64,000 nt of DNA. Origin: Staphylococcus xylosus. GTDB taxonomy: Bacteria > Bacillota > Bacilli > Staphylococcales > Staphylococcaceae. Within the stretch, counting starts at the first letter, position 1; each line of letters begins with the position of its first letter. Positions 36,549-46,269 of the stretch are shown here, piece by piece. Location: positions 35,330 through 99,329 of the forward strand of contig NZ_MRZO01000007.1 in the NCBI RefSeq assembly GCF_002732165.1, written 5' to 3'. Position numbers and translations under genes: made by a program. The notes below the pieces were generated by a model. It had not been told where the DNA came from. It worked only from the letters and a program-made list of their open reading frames with translations, and did no database searches.

Positions 36549-36987
36549 ATTTTTCTATTTTTTCATCTTTTAGACGTGGTTTCGATTGCATCATTCGATT
36601 AAATGATTTTTTTAGTTCTTCACCAGTTAATCCTTCATCAATTAACTGTTCTAATAAGCTTTCTGCATAAACTTGTCTAAGAGTATAAATGTGACATTCA
36701 AAAACGACAGAAATAGAATGTTCAAGTTTACTGATGTTTTTTATAGTTGCATCAAAAAGTGCCGGATCATTTGCAGGACGTGTGATGACCACACGTATAT
36801 CTAATAATGTTTCATCTTCCATATATGTTTTCATTGTTTCATAATGAAAGTCTGATATAACAATTTCTAATAACCAGCCAGTGCCACTATTTTCTTTATT
36901 GATTATAACGCCATCTTCTAATTCGTATTCAGTGACGCCGCCACTTTCTGATACGATTTGAAATCGAACAGCTTTAAATGATTTCAT
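36547..36987 (-). CDS. YwpF-like protein
   Basis: A 146-residue soluble protein (MKSFKAVRFQIVSE start) matching the YwpF family, which sits between fabZ and a single-stranded-DNA-binding protein gene in Bacillus and staphylococci, as here. An upstream in-frame ATG at 37002 would add five residues but has no ribosome site; the chosen one has GGATGTGAG before it. The C-terminus (SKPRLKDEKIEK) is basic and charged. The function is unknown. Confidence 0.75.
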   Translation of the reverse strand: MKSFKAVRFQIVSESGGVTEYELEDGVIINKENSGTGWLLEIVISDFHYETMKTYMEDETLLDIRVVITRPANDPALFDATIKNISKLEHSISVVFECHIYTLRQVYAESLLEQLIDEGLTGEELKKSFNRMMQSKPRLKDEKIEK

Positions 36988-37177
36988 CGTTCTCACATCC
37001 ATTTAATAAATTTAAATTCTACAATTATTTCATTTATACAATCATTATAACGTAATTTTAAATAGTAAAGGTGAATTTTGTAGAATTTAGTGTGAATTCA
37101 CTTTTAAATTCTAGTATTAATGCATTTTGACCTGCGATTTGAAAATGATTAGTATAAAGTTACAAAGGAGGTGACAT

Positions 37178-37597
37178 ATGATTAACAACATTGTCATAGT
37201 AGGGAGATTAACCAAAGACCCTAAAATTTATGAAAAGGAGGGGAATAAATTAGCTACAATGTGTGTAGCGATAACAAGAAATTATAAAGATAAGGATCAA
37301 AATACTATTTGTGATTATCTCTATTGTAAGGCAGTTGGTAAAATAGCTAATAATATCGAACTATATTTAAATAAAGGATCACTTGTGGGTATCACTGGTC
37401 AAATGCAATCACGAAAATATGAAAAAGAAGGGCAGATGCATTTTGTATCGGAACTTTTTATTGAAACGATTAGATTTATGTCTCCGAGAAGCAAAGATGA
37501 AGTTAATGAATTTCATGAAATATTCCCTATAGAGCAAGTTTGTAATTCTAATAAAGAAAAAAATTTACAAGATAATGAAATATATGAAATTGTATAA
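37178..37597 (+). CDS. Single-stranded DNA-binding protein, SsbB type
   Basis: A 139-residue protein with one OB fold: MINNIVIVGRLTKDPKIYE, the RNYKDKD loop, LYCKAVGKIANNIE and GQMQSRKYEKEGQMHFV. It lacks the acidic DDDIPF-type tail that recruits repair proteins in SsbA, ending instead NEIYEIV. With ywpF next door it corresponds to the B. subtilis ywpF-ssbB locus, where the protein serves competence. A TTGACC -35, 17-base spacer and TAGTAT -10 lie upstream, and AAAGGAGGTGACAT is an almost ideal ribosome site. Confidence 0.88.
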   Translation: MINNIVIVGRLTKDPKIYEKEGNKLATMCVAITRNYKDKDQNTICDYLYCKAVGKIANNIELYLNKGSLVGITGQMQSRKYEKEGQMHFVSELFIETIRFMSPRSKDEVNEFHEIFPIEQVCNSNKEKNLQDNEIYEIV

Positions 37598-37676
37598 TAC
37601 TCCCAATTTAAACCTACCTCAAAATTAACCCACCCAAATCTATATACATTAAATCCTACTATCAATTATACTTCTT

Positions 37677-37722
37677 CAGGCTATTCCTCTTAATGTAAGT
37701 GAAAAAGAGGGATAGCTTTTTA
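37677..37722 (+). terminator. Probable terminator after ssb
   Basis: AGGCTATTCCTCTT pairs with AAGAGGGATAGCTTTTT (one wobble) around a short AT-rich loop, followed by a T-run, 80-125 bases after the ssb stop. Confidence 0.7.
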
Positions 37723-37891
37723 AATATAAAAATAATTTTTGAGAAATGAAAAAGTAAAATAGAAGATTCTATTATCCAGAATAGTCAGATAAATTACAAT
37801 TATATTACATGTCATATAACGATTTAATATTCTAAAAAACTTTCACAGTGGTATTTAAACAGAATGAAATTAATTTAAAAATATATTTATA

Positions 37892-37908
37892 TGTAATTTA
37901 ATCGTAAA
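37892..37908 (+). promoter_or_regulatory. Candidate WalR box upstream of sceD
   Basis: TGTAAT-TTAAT-CGTAAA fits the WalR consensus TGTWAH-N5-TGTWAH with one mismatch in the second half, about 115 bases upstream of sceD. In S. aureus, sceD is a known WalKR-controlled autolysin gene. The match is seen; binding is inferred. Confidence 0.55.
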
Positions 37909-38023
37909 GAAAGGGCAGTTTTTTTCACTTCACTGTAACCTACAAGGATTTTATGAATGTTATAGTTGTAATTGCAAATTAATCATAAATAACTTATTTA
38001 TCTTATAGGAGGATTTTTTTACA

Positions 38024-38719
38024 ATGAAAAAAACAGTAATCGCATCAACTTTAGCAGTAGGACTTGGAGTAACAGGATTTGCAGCAGGAAATTCAGCTGA
38101 CGCTGCTGAACAAGGTGTAGACAAAGCACAATTAGCACAACAAGCACTAACTAATCCAGAATCATTAAATGAAGCACCAGTTCAAGAAGGTGCATATGAC
38201 ATTAATTTCACATACAATAATACAGACTTTAACTTTTCTTCAGACGGTGAAAACTTTAGCTGGAGCTATGGGGAAGGTTCTAGCGAAGAATCAAACACAC
38301 CAGTAGAAGAAACTACAAATAATAATGTACAAGAAGAGCAAGCTCAAACTACAACAGAGCAACCAGCACAAGAAGCAGCACCTCAAGAAGAAACAACACA
38401 ACAACCGCAACAAGAAGCAACTTCACAACCTTCAACTACTTCAAACGAATCAAGTTCAAATGAAGCTTCAGAAGGTTCATCAGGTATAAATGCACACTTA
38501 CAACAAATTGCGCAACGTGAATCAGGTGGCGATATTCATGCTACAAACCCATCATCAGGTGCTTCAGGTAAGTTCCAATTCTTACAAAGTACATGGGATT
38601 CAGTAGCACCAGCTCAATATCAAGGTCAACCAGCTGGTAATGCACCAGAAGCAGTACAAGACGCTGCAGCTCAAAAATTATATGATGAAGTTGGCCCTTC
38701 ACAATGGGTAACTGCATAA
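38024..38719 (+). CDS. sceD: Secreted lytic transglycosylase-like protein SceD
   Basis: A 231-residue secreted peptidoglycan hydrolase. It has a signal peptide ([21 protein letters not shown], likely cut after ADAA near residue 28), a spacer, a low-complexity linker rich in Q, E, T and S (about residues 85-150) and a C-terminal transglycosylase-like domain with the catalytic glutamate in AQRESGGD and the [14 protein letters not shown] segment. The domain ends PSQWVTA, as in the IsaA/SceD family. It is monocistronic with its own terminator. It should act in cell separation and wall turnover. Confidence 0.94.
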   Translation: MKKTVIASTLAVGLGVTGFAAGNSADAAEQGVDKAQLAQQALTNPESLNEAPVQEGAYDINFTYNNTDFNFSSDGENFSWSYGEGSSEESNTPVEETTNNNVQEEQAQTTTEQPAQEAAPQEETTQQPQQEATSQPSTTSNESSSNEASEGSSGINAHLQQIAQRESGGDIHATNPSSGASGKFQFLQSTWDSVAPAQYQGQPAGNAPEAVQDAAAQKLYDEVGPSQWVTA

Positions 38720-38751
38720 TATAATAGTAAGTTAATATAGTGAATGATTAG

Positions 38752-38786
38752 AGTCCGCGACATAACTAGATGTCGCGGACTTTTTT
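38752..38786 (+). terminator. Terminator after sceD
   Basis: AGTCCGCGACAT / ATGTCGCGGACT with T6; a GC-rich stem against an AT-rich background. Confidence 0.9.
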
Positions 38787-38989
38787 ATCGTAAAGATAAC
38801 ATACTAATGAAATAATAAAGTTAAATATTAATGTGATTTCGAAAATAGTCATATTCGTAGGAGATAAACTAATCTAATGAAATCTTTTTAACTAAATTTG
38901 ATTTCTATGTCCTTAGTTTATATATAAACCATTTTATTGCAATAGCTGGCTTACTTTGATATCTTTTAGATAAATACAATATATAAAAT

Positions 38990-39071
38990 CTACTAGGGGA
39001 GCCTTTTGGCTGAGATGATTTACGTCAGACCCTTACAACCTGATTTGGTTAATGCCAACGTAGGAAAGTAG
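38990..39071 (+). promoter_or_regulatory. TPP (THI-box) riboswitch controlling the thi operon
   Basis: The stretch shows the conserved TPP aptamer: P1 arm CTACT (38990-38994) pairing AGTAG (39067-39071), the GGGGAGC...GGCTGAGATGA segment, GACCCTTACAACCTGATTTGGTTAATGCCAACGTAGGAAAG. When TPP binds, P1 closes and the downstream terminator forms, shutting off tenA-thiD-thiM-thiE. This is one of the clearest RNA signatures in the window. Confidence 0.96.
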
Positions 39072-39103
39072 TTTAATTATAGTTAAATTGCTATACCTTT
39101 CTA

Positions 39104-39140
39104 TTAATTAACTACATTCCTAGTTGGAATGTAGTTTTTT
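39104..39140 (+). terminator. Expression-platform terminator of the TPP riboswitch
   Basis: AACTACATTCC / GGAATGTAGTT with a five-base loop and T6 (39110-39140). TTAATTAACTAC (39104-39114) can instead pair with GTAGTTTAATTA next to the aptamer's 3' P1 arm, giving a ready antiterminator. Confidence 0.88.
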
Positions 39141-39160
39141 AATTTATAGGAGGAAATCAT

Positions 39161-39841
39161 TTGTTATTTTCAGAAATGTTAAAAAAAGAGTCACAATATA
39201 TCATCAATGATATTTACGAGGATCCATTTATTCAAGGGATGTTGCACGGTGATTTATCAATTAATGCCACAAAGTTTTATTTACGTGCCGACGCATCGTA
39301 TCTAAAAGAATTCGCTAATATATATGCATTGCTAATTCCAAAAATGAATAAATTAGAAGACGTGAAATTTTTAGTAGATCAAATTCAGTTTATTGTAGAT
39401 GGTGAAGTAGAGGCACATGAAATCTTGGCTGAATATGTTGGAGAAAATTATGATGATATTGTAAGTGAAAAAGTCTGGCCACCAAGTGGTGATCATTATA
39501 TTAAGCACATGTATTTTAATGCGTATGCAAAAGAAAATGCAGCATATACGATTGCTGCAATGACGCCTTGTCCTTATGTTTACCAAGCGATTGCACAACG
39601 TGCGTTAGAAGATAATCAATTAAATAGAGATTCGATATTAGCAAAATGGTTCGATTTTTATAGTACTGAAATGGATGAACTGGTCGATGTATTTGATAAA
39701 TTATTGAATAAACTAACTGAAGCATGTACAGTTGATGAAAAGTATGAAATAAAAATGTGTTTTTTACAAAGTACAATTCATGAACGTAATTTCTTTAATA
39801 TGTCATATATAGAAGAAGATTGGTTATATGGAGGGGAATAA
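39161..39841 (+). CDS. tenA: Thiaminase II / aminopyrimidine aminohydrolase
   Basis: A 226-residue helical enzyme that deaminates or hydrolyses degraded thiamine pyrimidines so that HMP can be reused. Typical segments are [50 protein letters not shown] with the catalytic cysteine, and [11 protein letters not shown]. The TTG at 39161 is the start because TAGGAGGAAATCAT sits just upstream and no earlier in-frame alternative fits. First gene of the riboswitch-controlled operon. Confidence 0.93.
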   Translation: MLFSEMLKKESQYIINDIYEDPFIQGMLHGDLSINATKFYLRADASYLKEFANIYALLIPKMNKLEDVKFLVDQIQFIVDGEVEAHEILAEYVGENYDDIVSEKVWPPSGDHYIKHMYFNAYAKENAAYTIAAMTPCPYVYQAIAQRALEDNQLNRDSILAKWFDFYSTEMDELVDVFDKLLNKLTEACTVDEKYEIKMCFLQSTIHERNFFNMSYIEEDWLYGGE

Positions 39842-39842
39842 A

Positions 39843-40664
39843 ATGAAGAAACCGAAAATTGCTTTGACTATTGCAGGCACCGACCCAACTGGTGGCGCCG
39901 GTGTTATGGCAGATTTAAAATCTTTTCATGCGTGTGGCGTATATGGGATGGCCACTATAACGAGTATTGTAGCTCAAAATACAAAAGGCGTACAACACAT
40001 CCATAATTTAGAAACTCAATGGTTATCTGAACAACTTAGCAGTGTTTTTGATGATGAGTTACCACATGCAATTAAAACGGGTATGATTGCATCAAAAGAT
40101 ATGATGAAAGTTATTCAAGCGTATTTAGAAACGTATCCAGATATACCATACGTTATAGATCCAGTTATGCTAGCAAAAAGTGGAGACTCACTGATGGATG
40201 ATGATGCTAAAAAGGATTTACAGAATATTTTATTACCATTGGCTACAGTCGCAACGCCTAATTTACCTGAAGCAGAAGAAATCACTGGATTGACTATAGA
40301 TAATGAAGCATCTATTTATAAAGCCGGTGAAATTTTCATAAATGAAATTGGTAGTAAAGGTGTTGTGATTAAAGGTGGGCATGCTGAAGATTTAGATAAA
40401 GCTAAAGACTACTTATTCACGAAGGAAAATGTTTATACTTTTGAAGATCCACGTTATGAAACAAAACACACACATGGTACAGGATGTACATTTTCAGCAG
40501 TCATCACTGCGGAACTCGCCAAAGGTAAATCAATTTTTGAAGCGGTCAAAAAAGCTAAAGCCTTTATTTCATTAAGTATCAAATACACACCTGAAATAGG
40601 TCAGGGTAGAGGACCAGTAAACCATTTTGCATATATGAAGAAAGTAGGTTTAGATGATGAATAG
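39843..40664 (+). CDS. thiD: Hydroxymethylpyrimidine/phosphomethylpyrimidine kinase
   Basis: Phosphorylates HMP to HMP-P and HMP-PP for thiamine synthesis. The 273-residue ribokinase-fold protein starts [22 protein letters not shown] and has the [14 protein letters not shown] segment and the C-terminal anion hole/catalytic aspartate-region motif [13 protein letters not shown]. The ATG at 39843 has GGAGGGGAATAAA upstream; an in-frame start five codons earlier is inside tenA. It overlaps thiM by 11 bases. Confidence 0.95.
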   Translation: MKKPKIALTIAGTDPTGGAGVMADLKSFHACGVYGMATITSIVAQNTKGVQHIHNLETQWLSEQLSSVFDDELPHAIKTGMIASKDMMKVIQAYLETYPDIPYVIDPVMLAKSGDSLMDDDAKKDLQNILLPLATVATPNLPEAEEITGLTIDNEASIYKAGEIFINEIGSKGVVIKGGHAEDLDKAKDYLFTKENVYTFEDPRYETKHTHGTGCTFSAVITAELAKGKSIFEAVKKAKAFISLSIKYTPEIGQGRGPVNHFAYMKKVGLDDE

Positions 40665-41445
40665 CTTGAATCAATTAAGAGAAAATAATCCGTTAGTTAT
40701 TTGTTATACGAATGATGTTGTAAAGAATTTTACAGCCAATGGCTTATTGAGCTTAGGCGCAAGTCCAGCTATGAGCGAAGCACCGGAAGAAGCGATGGAT
40801 ATGCTTACTTATGCAAATGCACTACTAATAAATATTGGTACACTGACGAAAGCAAGAGAAATAGATATATTAAAGATTGCTAAAACGGCAAATCAAATAG
40901 GAACGCCCATTGTTTTTGACCCTGTAGCGGTAGGAGCGTCTCAATATCGAAAAGATTTCTGCGCAACTTTTTTGAAAGAAATTGATGTTGCTGTAATCAA
41001 AGGTAATGCATCAGAATTATTAGCATTGATGGATGCAGATACAACAATGAAAGGGACAGATAGTGACCAAGATTTGGATGCAATTACTATTGCTAAAAAT
41101 GCATATAAACAATTTGATACAGCAATAGCCATAACAGGAGAAACAGATATTGTGATTCAAGACAATAAAATGTATAAATTATCTAATGGCTCACCATTAT
41201 TAGCAAAAGTGACAGGCGCTGGATGTCTGTTAGGTGCAGTTATAGCGAGTTTTTTAAATCAAGATAAAAAAGTGACTGTAGATAGGTTAATAGATGCTAT
41301 TTCAATTTATAATATAGCTTCAGAACAAGCTGAACAAAATTCAAAAAATAATGGACCTGGCTCATTTATGATTGAATTACTAAATGCACTTTATCACATT
41401 CAATACGATGACTATTTAACATTGAGTAACAGGCAAGAGGTGTAA
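40654..41445 (+). CDS. thiM: Hydroxyethylthiazole kinase
   Basis: Phosphorylates 4-methyl-5-(2-hydroxyethyl)thiazole in salvage. The 263-residue protein has the thiazole-site [11 protein letters not shown], the [10 protein letters not shown] strand and the catalytic [13 protein letters not shown] motif. The first two codons are both ATG, so the start may be 40654 or 40657. No thiC or thiG lies in this operon, so it works as a salvage set from imported or recycled pyrimidine and thiazole. Confidence 0.95.
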   Translation: MMNSLNQLRENNPLVICYTNDVVKNFTANGLLSLGASPAMSEAPEEAMDMLTYANALLINIGTLTKAREIDILKIAKTANQIGTPIVFDPVAVGASQYRKDFCATFLKEIDVAVIKGNASELLALMDADTTMKGTDSDQDLDAITIAKNAYKQFDTAIAITGETDIVIQDNKMYKLSNGSPLLAKVTGAGCLLGAVIASFLNQDKKVTVDRLIDAISIYNIASEQAEQNSKNNGPGSFMIELLNALYHIQYDDYLTLSNRQEV

Positions 41446-41447
41446 TT

Positions 41448-42086
41448 ATGTTCGATAAAGATAGTTTGAAAGTTTATTTTATATGCGGTACTCAAGATAT
41501 ACCAGTATCGAAATCGATAAAAGAGGTTGTGAAAACAGCCTTAGATTCAGGTATCACTATGTTTCAATATAGAGAAAAGGGTGATGGTTCTTTAACTGGA
41601 AATGATAAGGTGGAAATGGCACAACAATTATTAGAACTTTGTCACAGTTATAATGTACCTTTTATTGTAAATGATGATGTAACACTAGCTGAAAATATAA
41701 ATGCTGATGGAATTCACGTAGGGCAAAATGATATGAAAGTTACGGAGTTTGCTCAAAAATTTAAAAATAAAATTATTGGTCTAAGTATTAGTGATATTAA
41801 GGAATATGAGCAATCTGATTTAACTTATGTTGATTATATCGGTGTTGGTCCGATGTACGCCACTAATTCTAAACAGGATGCAAACTCCCCAGTTGGTCCT
41901 GAAATGATACCTAAGTTAAGAAGTTATATTGAGGATTTCCCAATCGTTGCAATAGGCGGAATTACTGTCGATAATACAGAAGAAATAATCCAAGCTGGAG
42001 CGAACGGTGTATCAATCATTTCTGCAATAAGTAAAAGTGACAATATAAGTAAGACAGTAAGACAATTTTTACAAAATGTTGATTAA
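41448..42086 (+). CDS. thiE: Thiamine-phosphate synthase
   Basis: Joins HMP-PP and thiazole phosphate into thiamine monophosphate. The 212-residue TIM-barrel protein has [33 protein letters not shown], the [15 protein letters not shown] pyrophosphate/substrate loop and the C-terminal VAIGGIT and NGVSIISAI segments. It starts two bases after the thiM stop. Last gene of the operon; no strong terminator was noticed in the 87 bases before yidC. Confidence 0.95.
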   Translation: MFDKDSLKVYFICGTQDIPVSKSIKEVVKTALDSGITMFQYREKGDGSLTGNDKVEMAQQLLELCHSYNVPFIVNDDVTLAENINADGIHVGQNDMKVTEFAQKFKNKIIGLSISDIKEYEQSDLTYVDYIGVGPMYATNSKQDANSPVGPEMIPKLRSYIEDFPIVAIGGITVDNTEEIIQAGANGVSIISAISKSDNISKTVRQFLQNVD

Positions 42087-42173
42087 AGTATAAAAATTTC
42101 TTTTTTTGTTTTCTACTTCCCTCCTAATATGATAAAATAAATTCTATGTGAATATATCATTAGAGGTGGAAAA

Positions 42174-43043
42174 ATGAAGAAGAAAGCGCTACTCCCTTTA
42201 TTATTAGGTGTAATGGTCTTTTTAGCAGGCTGTGACTATTCAAAACCTGGAAATAGAGATGGATTTTTCTATAATACGTTCGTAGAACCAATGGATAAAG
42301 TTATACATTGGTTAGGAACTAGTTTTAATAACGACTATGGTTTAGCAATCATAGTACTTGTATTGGCGATTCGTGTAGTATTATTGCCATTCATGTTATC
42401 AAACTATAAAAACAGTCACATGATGCGTGAAAAAATGAAGGTTGCAAAACCGGATATTGATGCTATTCAAGAAAAGGTTAAACGTTCGCGTACGCAAGAA
42501 GAGAAGATGGCAGCAAATCAAGAAATGATGGAAGTTTATAAAAAATATGATATGAACCCTATGAAGAGCATGTTAGGTTGTTTACCGATTTTAATCCAAA
42601 TGCCGATTATTATGGGATTATTCTTCGTATTAAAATACCCTTCAAGCGGTGGTTTCACTGAACACCCTAACTTCTTATGGTTTAACTTAGCAAAACCAGA
42701 TATTTGGATTACAATTATTGCAGGTATTTTATACTTCTTACAAGCATATGTATCAAGTAAGAGTATGCCAAATGAACAACGTCAAATGGGTTATATGATG
42801 ATGGTCATCTCACCTATAATGATTGTGTGGATTGCATTAAGCTCTGCATCTGCTTTAGGTCTATATTGGTCAGTTAGTGCGGCGTTCTTGATTGTACAAA
42901 CACAAGTAGCAAATATGTATTACTCAAAACTTGCTAAAAAAGAAGTGGCACCGATGATTGAAGCAATGGAGAAAAATAAAGCAGAATCAACTGGTAAAGG
43001 TAAAAACACACAAGTAGTATCTAAGAAAAACAAAAAAAAATAA
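42174..43043 (+). CDS. yidC: Membrane protein insertase YidC/OxaA (lipoprotein form)
   Basis: Inserts and folds membrane proteins, with or without SecYEG. The 289-residue protein has a lipoprotein signal with lipobox LAGC (cysteine near residue 20), then five membrane segments beginning with [20 protein letters not shown], whose arginine belongs to the conserved hydrophilic groove, and a lysine-rich tail ([12 protein letters not shown]) that can bind ribosomes. GAGGTGGAAAA lies before the ATG. It has its own terminator and is unrelated to the thi genes. Confidence 0.95.
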   Translation: MKKKALLPLLLGVMVFLAGCDYSKPGNRDGFFYNTFVEPMDKVIHWLGTSFNNDYGLAIIVLVLAIRVVLLPFMLSNYKNSHMMREKMKVAKPDIDAIQEKVKRSRTQEEKMAANQEMMEVYKKYDMNPMKSMLGCLPILIQMPIIMGLFFVLKYPSSGGFTEHPNFLWFNLAKPDIWITIIAGILYFLQAYVSSKSMPNEQRQMGYMMMVISPIMIVWIALSSASALGLYWSVSAAFLIVQTQVANMYYSKLAKKEVAPMIEAMEKNKAESTGKGKNTQVVSKKNKKK

Positions 43044-43079
43044 AATAAACACCAAGAGTTAAATTTCTAGATATAAGAA

Positions 43080-43120
43080 GAATCCCGAACTGATAATTAA
43101 ATCAGTTCGGGATTCTTTTT
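43080..43120 (+). terminator. Terminator after yidC
   Basis: GAATCCCGAACTGAT / ATCAGTTCGGGATTC with T5. Confidence 0.87.
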
Positions 43121-43159
43121 GGTTCGAAAGTTTTTGATTATTTAAATTTAATGTTACAA

Positions 43160-43807
43160 CTAGCAATACCATTCATTAAAAAATTGTTCAACGAATTGTT
43201 GCATATATTGATGTCGCTCTTGTGCAATTTGTTTGGCAGTAGTTGTATGCATTAAATCTTTAAGTTTAAATAATTTTTCATAAAAATGTTTTATAGCAGA
43301 AGGGGACCATTCGCTATAAAGAGATGTATCGACCTCGTTAATATTCTTTGTATCATGTTCTTTCCACATAGATTCTTTAAAATGACCGGAAAATTGAAAA
43401 GTTCTAGCAATACCAATAGCACCAATTGCATCTAGTCTATCAGCATCACGTACAATTTGGCCTTCGATAGATAATGATACAAGGTTGTTTTGCCCATTTT
43501 TATAACTGATATTCTCGATAATATATAAGATATGTTGTAACTGTTCGGGAGCTAATTGTAAGTTTGTTAGAAAGCTTTTCAAGTTTTGTAATGCTTTTTG
43601 AGTATTTGTAAGTTTTGTATCAACGGTGTCATGTAACAAACTTGCTAGTTGAATTGTTAACAAATCTCCTGCTTGTTCTTGTTTTGAGATGTATGTTGCC
43701 ATTTTAACAACTCTATTAACATGAGCAATGTCATGGCCAGTCGTATCATTTTTATGAAAGTGAGTCATGTATTCATTTGCCTGATTAAGTATGTTTATAT
43801 GATTCAA
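43160..43807 (-). CDS. HD-domain phosphohydrolase
   Basis: A 215-residue soluble protein of the HD superfamily. The metal ligands are visible as GHDIAHVNRVVKMA (first H and HD-like pair) and LLHDTVDTKL (the HD dyad), with a downstream D in VRDADRLDAIGAIGIAR. This is the YedJ/YpgQ-like subgroup, small hydrolases of nucleotides whose natural substrate is not settled. A compact AGGTGATTTT lies before the minus-strand ATG. It is transcribed in the same direction as cls, with a hairpin between them. Confidence 0.85.
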   Translation of the reverse strand: MNHINILNQANEYMTHFHKNDTTGHDIAHVNRVVKMATYISKQEQAGDLLTIQLASLLHDTVDTKLTNTQKALQNLKSFLTNLQLAPEQLQHILYIIENISYKNGQNNLVSLSIEGQIVRDADRLDAIGAIGIARTFQFSGHFKESMWKEHDTKNINEVDTSLYSEWSPSAIKHFYEKLFKLKDLMHTTTAKQIAQERHQYMQQFVEQFFNEWYC

Positions 43808-43867
43808 AATAAAATCACCTCTAAAGTTGTATATTGGTAATGATAAATATATGTTATTTATAAAAAT

Positions 43868-43912
43868 AAAGGTCTAAGTAGTTTAACATCATAAACATTA
43901 TCTTAGACCTCA
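43868..43912 (-). terminator. Probable terminator after cls
   Basis: AGGTCTAAG ... CTTAGACCT. On the minus strand it is followed by the T-rich CTTTATTTTTA, between the end of cls and the HD gene. Confidence 0.6.
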
Positions 43913-43919
43913 TAGCATA

Positions 43920-45404
43920 CTATAATATTGGAGATAATAATCTAGAAATGCCTTCTTTAAATTTAATCCATAAGCTTCGCTGTTTGTAAATCTCTTGCGT
44001 TAATCTATAAGATACTTCCAAGTCTTTTTCGAAAGCTAATCTTAATTCTTTAGCTATGTGTGTATCATAAATAAAGGCATTAATTTCAAAGTTCAATGTA
44101 AAGCTACGATGATCCATATTTGTAGTCCCTACACTTGCAATTTCATCATCAATTACTAATGTTTTTGAATGTAAGAACCCATTATTATAATGGAATATAT
44201 TTACACCAGCATCTAATAAAGAGGCAACGTTATTGTAGGTCGCCCAATATACGAATGGGTGATCAGGTTTATTTGGAATCATAATACTTACATCAACACC
44301 GCCAAGTGCTGCAATTTTTATTGCATCTAAAAATGACTGATCAGGAATAAAGTAAGGAGATTGAATATAGATAGATTGTTTTGCTGAAGCAATCATTTTT
44401 AAATAACCATATTTAATTTGTTCCCACGTTTCATCTGGACCACTAGATGCTATTTGTACACCTATGGTACCACCAGAATCTACGTCCGGAAAATAGCGGT
44501 CAGCGTATTTGAGATTATCACGTGTAGCTTGCGAGTTCCAATCTAGCATGAAACGTAACTGTAAGGCGTTGACAGCATCACCAACAATACGCAAATGTGT
44601 ATCTCTCCAATAACCAAACTTTTTCTTCTTACCTAAATATTCTTCACCCACGTTGAAACCACCCACATAACCGATATGACCATCAATAATAACAATCTTT
44701 CTGTGATTTCGATTATTCATTCTAAGGTTGATTAGTGGTAGTTTAGAAGGGAAGAACGCTTCTACTTGACCACCGTTTTTCCTGAAAAATTTAAAATCTT
44801 TCAGTGAAAGACCTCTAGAACCCATATCATCATAGAGCATTTTAACTTCAATACCTTGTTCAAGCTTTTGTTCGAGCGCGTTCAAGATGCGTTCGCCAAG
44901 CGAATCATTTCTGAAAATATAGTATTGAATATGGATATAGTCGGTTGCTTCATCTATATCTTTAAGAAGAGAATCAAATTTTTCTTTACCATCAGTAAAA
45001 ATTTTGATTTCATTATCTGTTGTTAAGAAAGCAGCATTATTATATAACAACATTTGAACCATATCTTTAAACTTTACGATTTGATGATTGCCTTTAGAAA
45101 AATCATCATTTTTTAAGGCTTCTAGTTGTTCGCTTACAATCATTTCAATTCCGATTTTATCTTCTTCATCTAATGAGAAGATGTGATCGCGCTGAATTTG
45201 TCTTCCAACAAATAGGTAAATAATAAAACCTAAGATGGGTATTAACACAAGGACTAAGAGCCAAGCCCAAATCGAACCAGCTGATCTTCGTTCCATAAAA
45301 ATAATTGTAAACGCAAAGACAAGGTTTAATATAAATGCAGTAATCAAAATGATATTAATCACCACATTAGTATAATTGAGCGACATTGAAAATATATCTA
45401 TCAT
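43920..45404 (-). CDS. cls: Cardiolipin synthase
   Basis: Condenses two phosphatidylglycerols into cardiolipin at the membrane. The 494-residue protein has two N-terminal membrane segments (about residues 12-32 and 40-60) and two phospholipase D motifs: [18 protein letters not shown] and [20 protein letters not shown]. The length is normal. Staphylococci have two cls genes; the position between yidC and csoR suggests the cls2-type copy. The minus-strand ATG follows GGAGGTTTAAT. Confidence 0.95.
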   Translation of the reverse strand: MIDIFSMSLNYTNVVINIILITAFILNLVFAFTIIFMERRSAGSIWAWLLVLVLIPILGFIIYLFVGRQIQRDHIFSLDEEDKIGIEMIVSEQLEALKNDDFSKGNHQIVKFKDMVQMLLYNNAAFLTTDNEIKIFTDGKEKFDSLLKDIDEATDYIHIQYYIFRNDSLGERILNALEQKLEQGIEVKMLYDDMGSRGLSLKDFKFFRKNGGQVEAFFPSKLPLINLRMNNRNHRKIVIIDGHIGYVGGFNVGEEYLGKKKKFGYWRDTHLRIVGDAVNALQLRFMLDWNSQATRDNLKYADRYFPDVDSGGTIGVQIASSGPDETWEQIKYGYLKMIASAKQSIYIQSPYFIPDQSFLDAIKIAALGGVDVSIMIPNKPDHPFVYWATYNNVASLLDAGVNIFHYNNGFLHSKTLVIDDEIASVGTTNMDHRSFTLNFEINAFIYDTHIAKELRLAFEKDLEVSYRLTQEIYKQRSLWIKFKEGISRLLSPIL

Positions 45405-45486
45405 ATTAAACCTCCAAAATACAATTAATTAATTTTTAACTAGTGAAAGTCCTAACTATTGTAACATGTTCATACTGTTTTATCAC

Positions 45487-45515
45487 TTGACTAATACCTT
45501 ATAGGGGTATACGAT
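45487..45515 (+). promoter_or_regulatory. csoR promoter with CsoR operator inside the spacer
   Basis: TTGACT (45487-45492) and TACGAT (45510-45515) are 17 bases apart. Between them lies ATACC-TTATAGG-GGTAT (45494-45510), a near-palindrome of the GC-rich CsoR operator type. Bound CsoR would cover the promoter, and Cu(I) would release it. Confidence 0.7.
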
Positions 45516-45546
45516 ATGAGTGATATACGTAGGAGGTGTTGAGAAA

Positions 45547-45840
45547 GTGACAGAAATACAAAAAGCGCATCATTCAGACCAAATAAAATCAAATTTGAAA
45601 TCAAGACTAAATAGAATAGAAGGGCAAGTGCGAGCAATAAACCGTATGGTAGATGAAGATGTTTATTGTGACGATGTACTTACTCAAATTAGAGCGACAC
45701 GTTCTGCACTAAATAGCGTAGCAACTAAATTGTTGGATCATCATATGAAAAGTTGCATCATGGATAAAGTGGGAAAAGGTCAACAAGAAGAAGCAATGGA
45801 AGAATTATTAGTAACTTTTCAAAAATTAATGAAGGATTAG
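45547..45840 (+). CDS. csoR: Copper-sensing transcriptional repressor CsoR
   Basis: A 97-residue all-helical repressor that leaves DNA when it binds Cu(I). The three copper ligands are at the expected positions: C41 (VYCDDV), H66 and C70 (HHMKSC). The N-terminal SRLNRIEGQVRAINRMV helix is the DNA-binding surface. The GTG at 45547 has AGGAGG at 45531-45536. An operator-like palindrome sits in its promoter, indicating autoregulation. The stop is five bases before the next gene. Confidence 0.93.
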   Translation: MTEIQKAHHSDQIKSNLKSRLNRIEGQVRAINRMVDEDVYCDDVLTQIRATRSALNSVATKLLDHHMKSCIMDKVGKGQQEEAMEELLVTFQKLMKD

Positions 45841-45845
45841 GCAAG

Positions 45846-46055
45846 GTGACAAAAGTGCAATCAAAAGTAATTTACGTCTCAGATATTAATTCAGAACGAC
45901 AATATCAAATAAAACAACGATTAATGAATGTTATAGGTGTACATAATGTTGCTATAGATATTGACAAAGGAGAAATACTTGTCGATTTTGAAACACCTGC
46001 GAGTTTAAATAATTTGGAAAAAGAAATTTATGATCTTGGATATCAAATATTTTAA
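45846..46055 (+). CDS. HMA-like small protein downstream of csoR, without cysteines
   Basis: A 69-residue protein with the ferredoxin-like pattern of heavy-metal-associated domains: a first strand KVIYVSD, a helix, GVHNVAIDIDKGEILVDFE and a final helix-strand ending LEKEIYDLGYQIF. The metal loop that should read MxCxxC is SDINSERQ, and the whole protein has no cysteine, so normal Cu(I) binding is not possible. It corresponds by position to the csoR-linked copper chaperone gene (csoZ). GTG 45846 or GTG 45855 may be the start; the latter has AAGGTGAC just upstream. Confidence 0.7.
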   Translation: MTKVQSKVIYVSDINSERQYQIKQRLMNVIGVHNVAIDIDKGEILVDFETPASLNNLEKEIYDLGYQIF

Positions 46056-46269
46056 TAAATTCAAAAATGAATTATATTACAATTTGAGTATGAATACCCT
46101 TTAATATAGATGTGAAATGTAAAAAACGAATAAAAACTAAAATTCAAATGGAATTTCACAATAAAAGTCACAATTTTTTGAAGTGATTTAAAAAAATTGA
46201 ATATAATGTGGTATTTTTTATTTAAAAGGGGTAAGATATAATAGAAGCTAGAAATTTAGGGGTGATGAT

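Larger units (their letters stand above)
37598..38023. other. ssb-sceD intergenic region
   Basis: 426 bases, very AT-rich. It holds the candidate WalR box at 37892-37908 and the sceD ribosome site TAGGAGGATTTTTTT. A short CT-rich hairpin-like stretch near 37676-37720 (GGCTATTCCTCT ... AGAGGGATAGCTTTTT) could be the ssb terminator: AGGCTATTCCTCT pairs with AGAGGGATAGCT, then T5. Confidence 0.5.
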
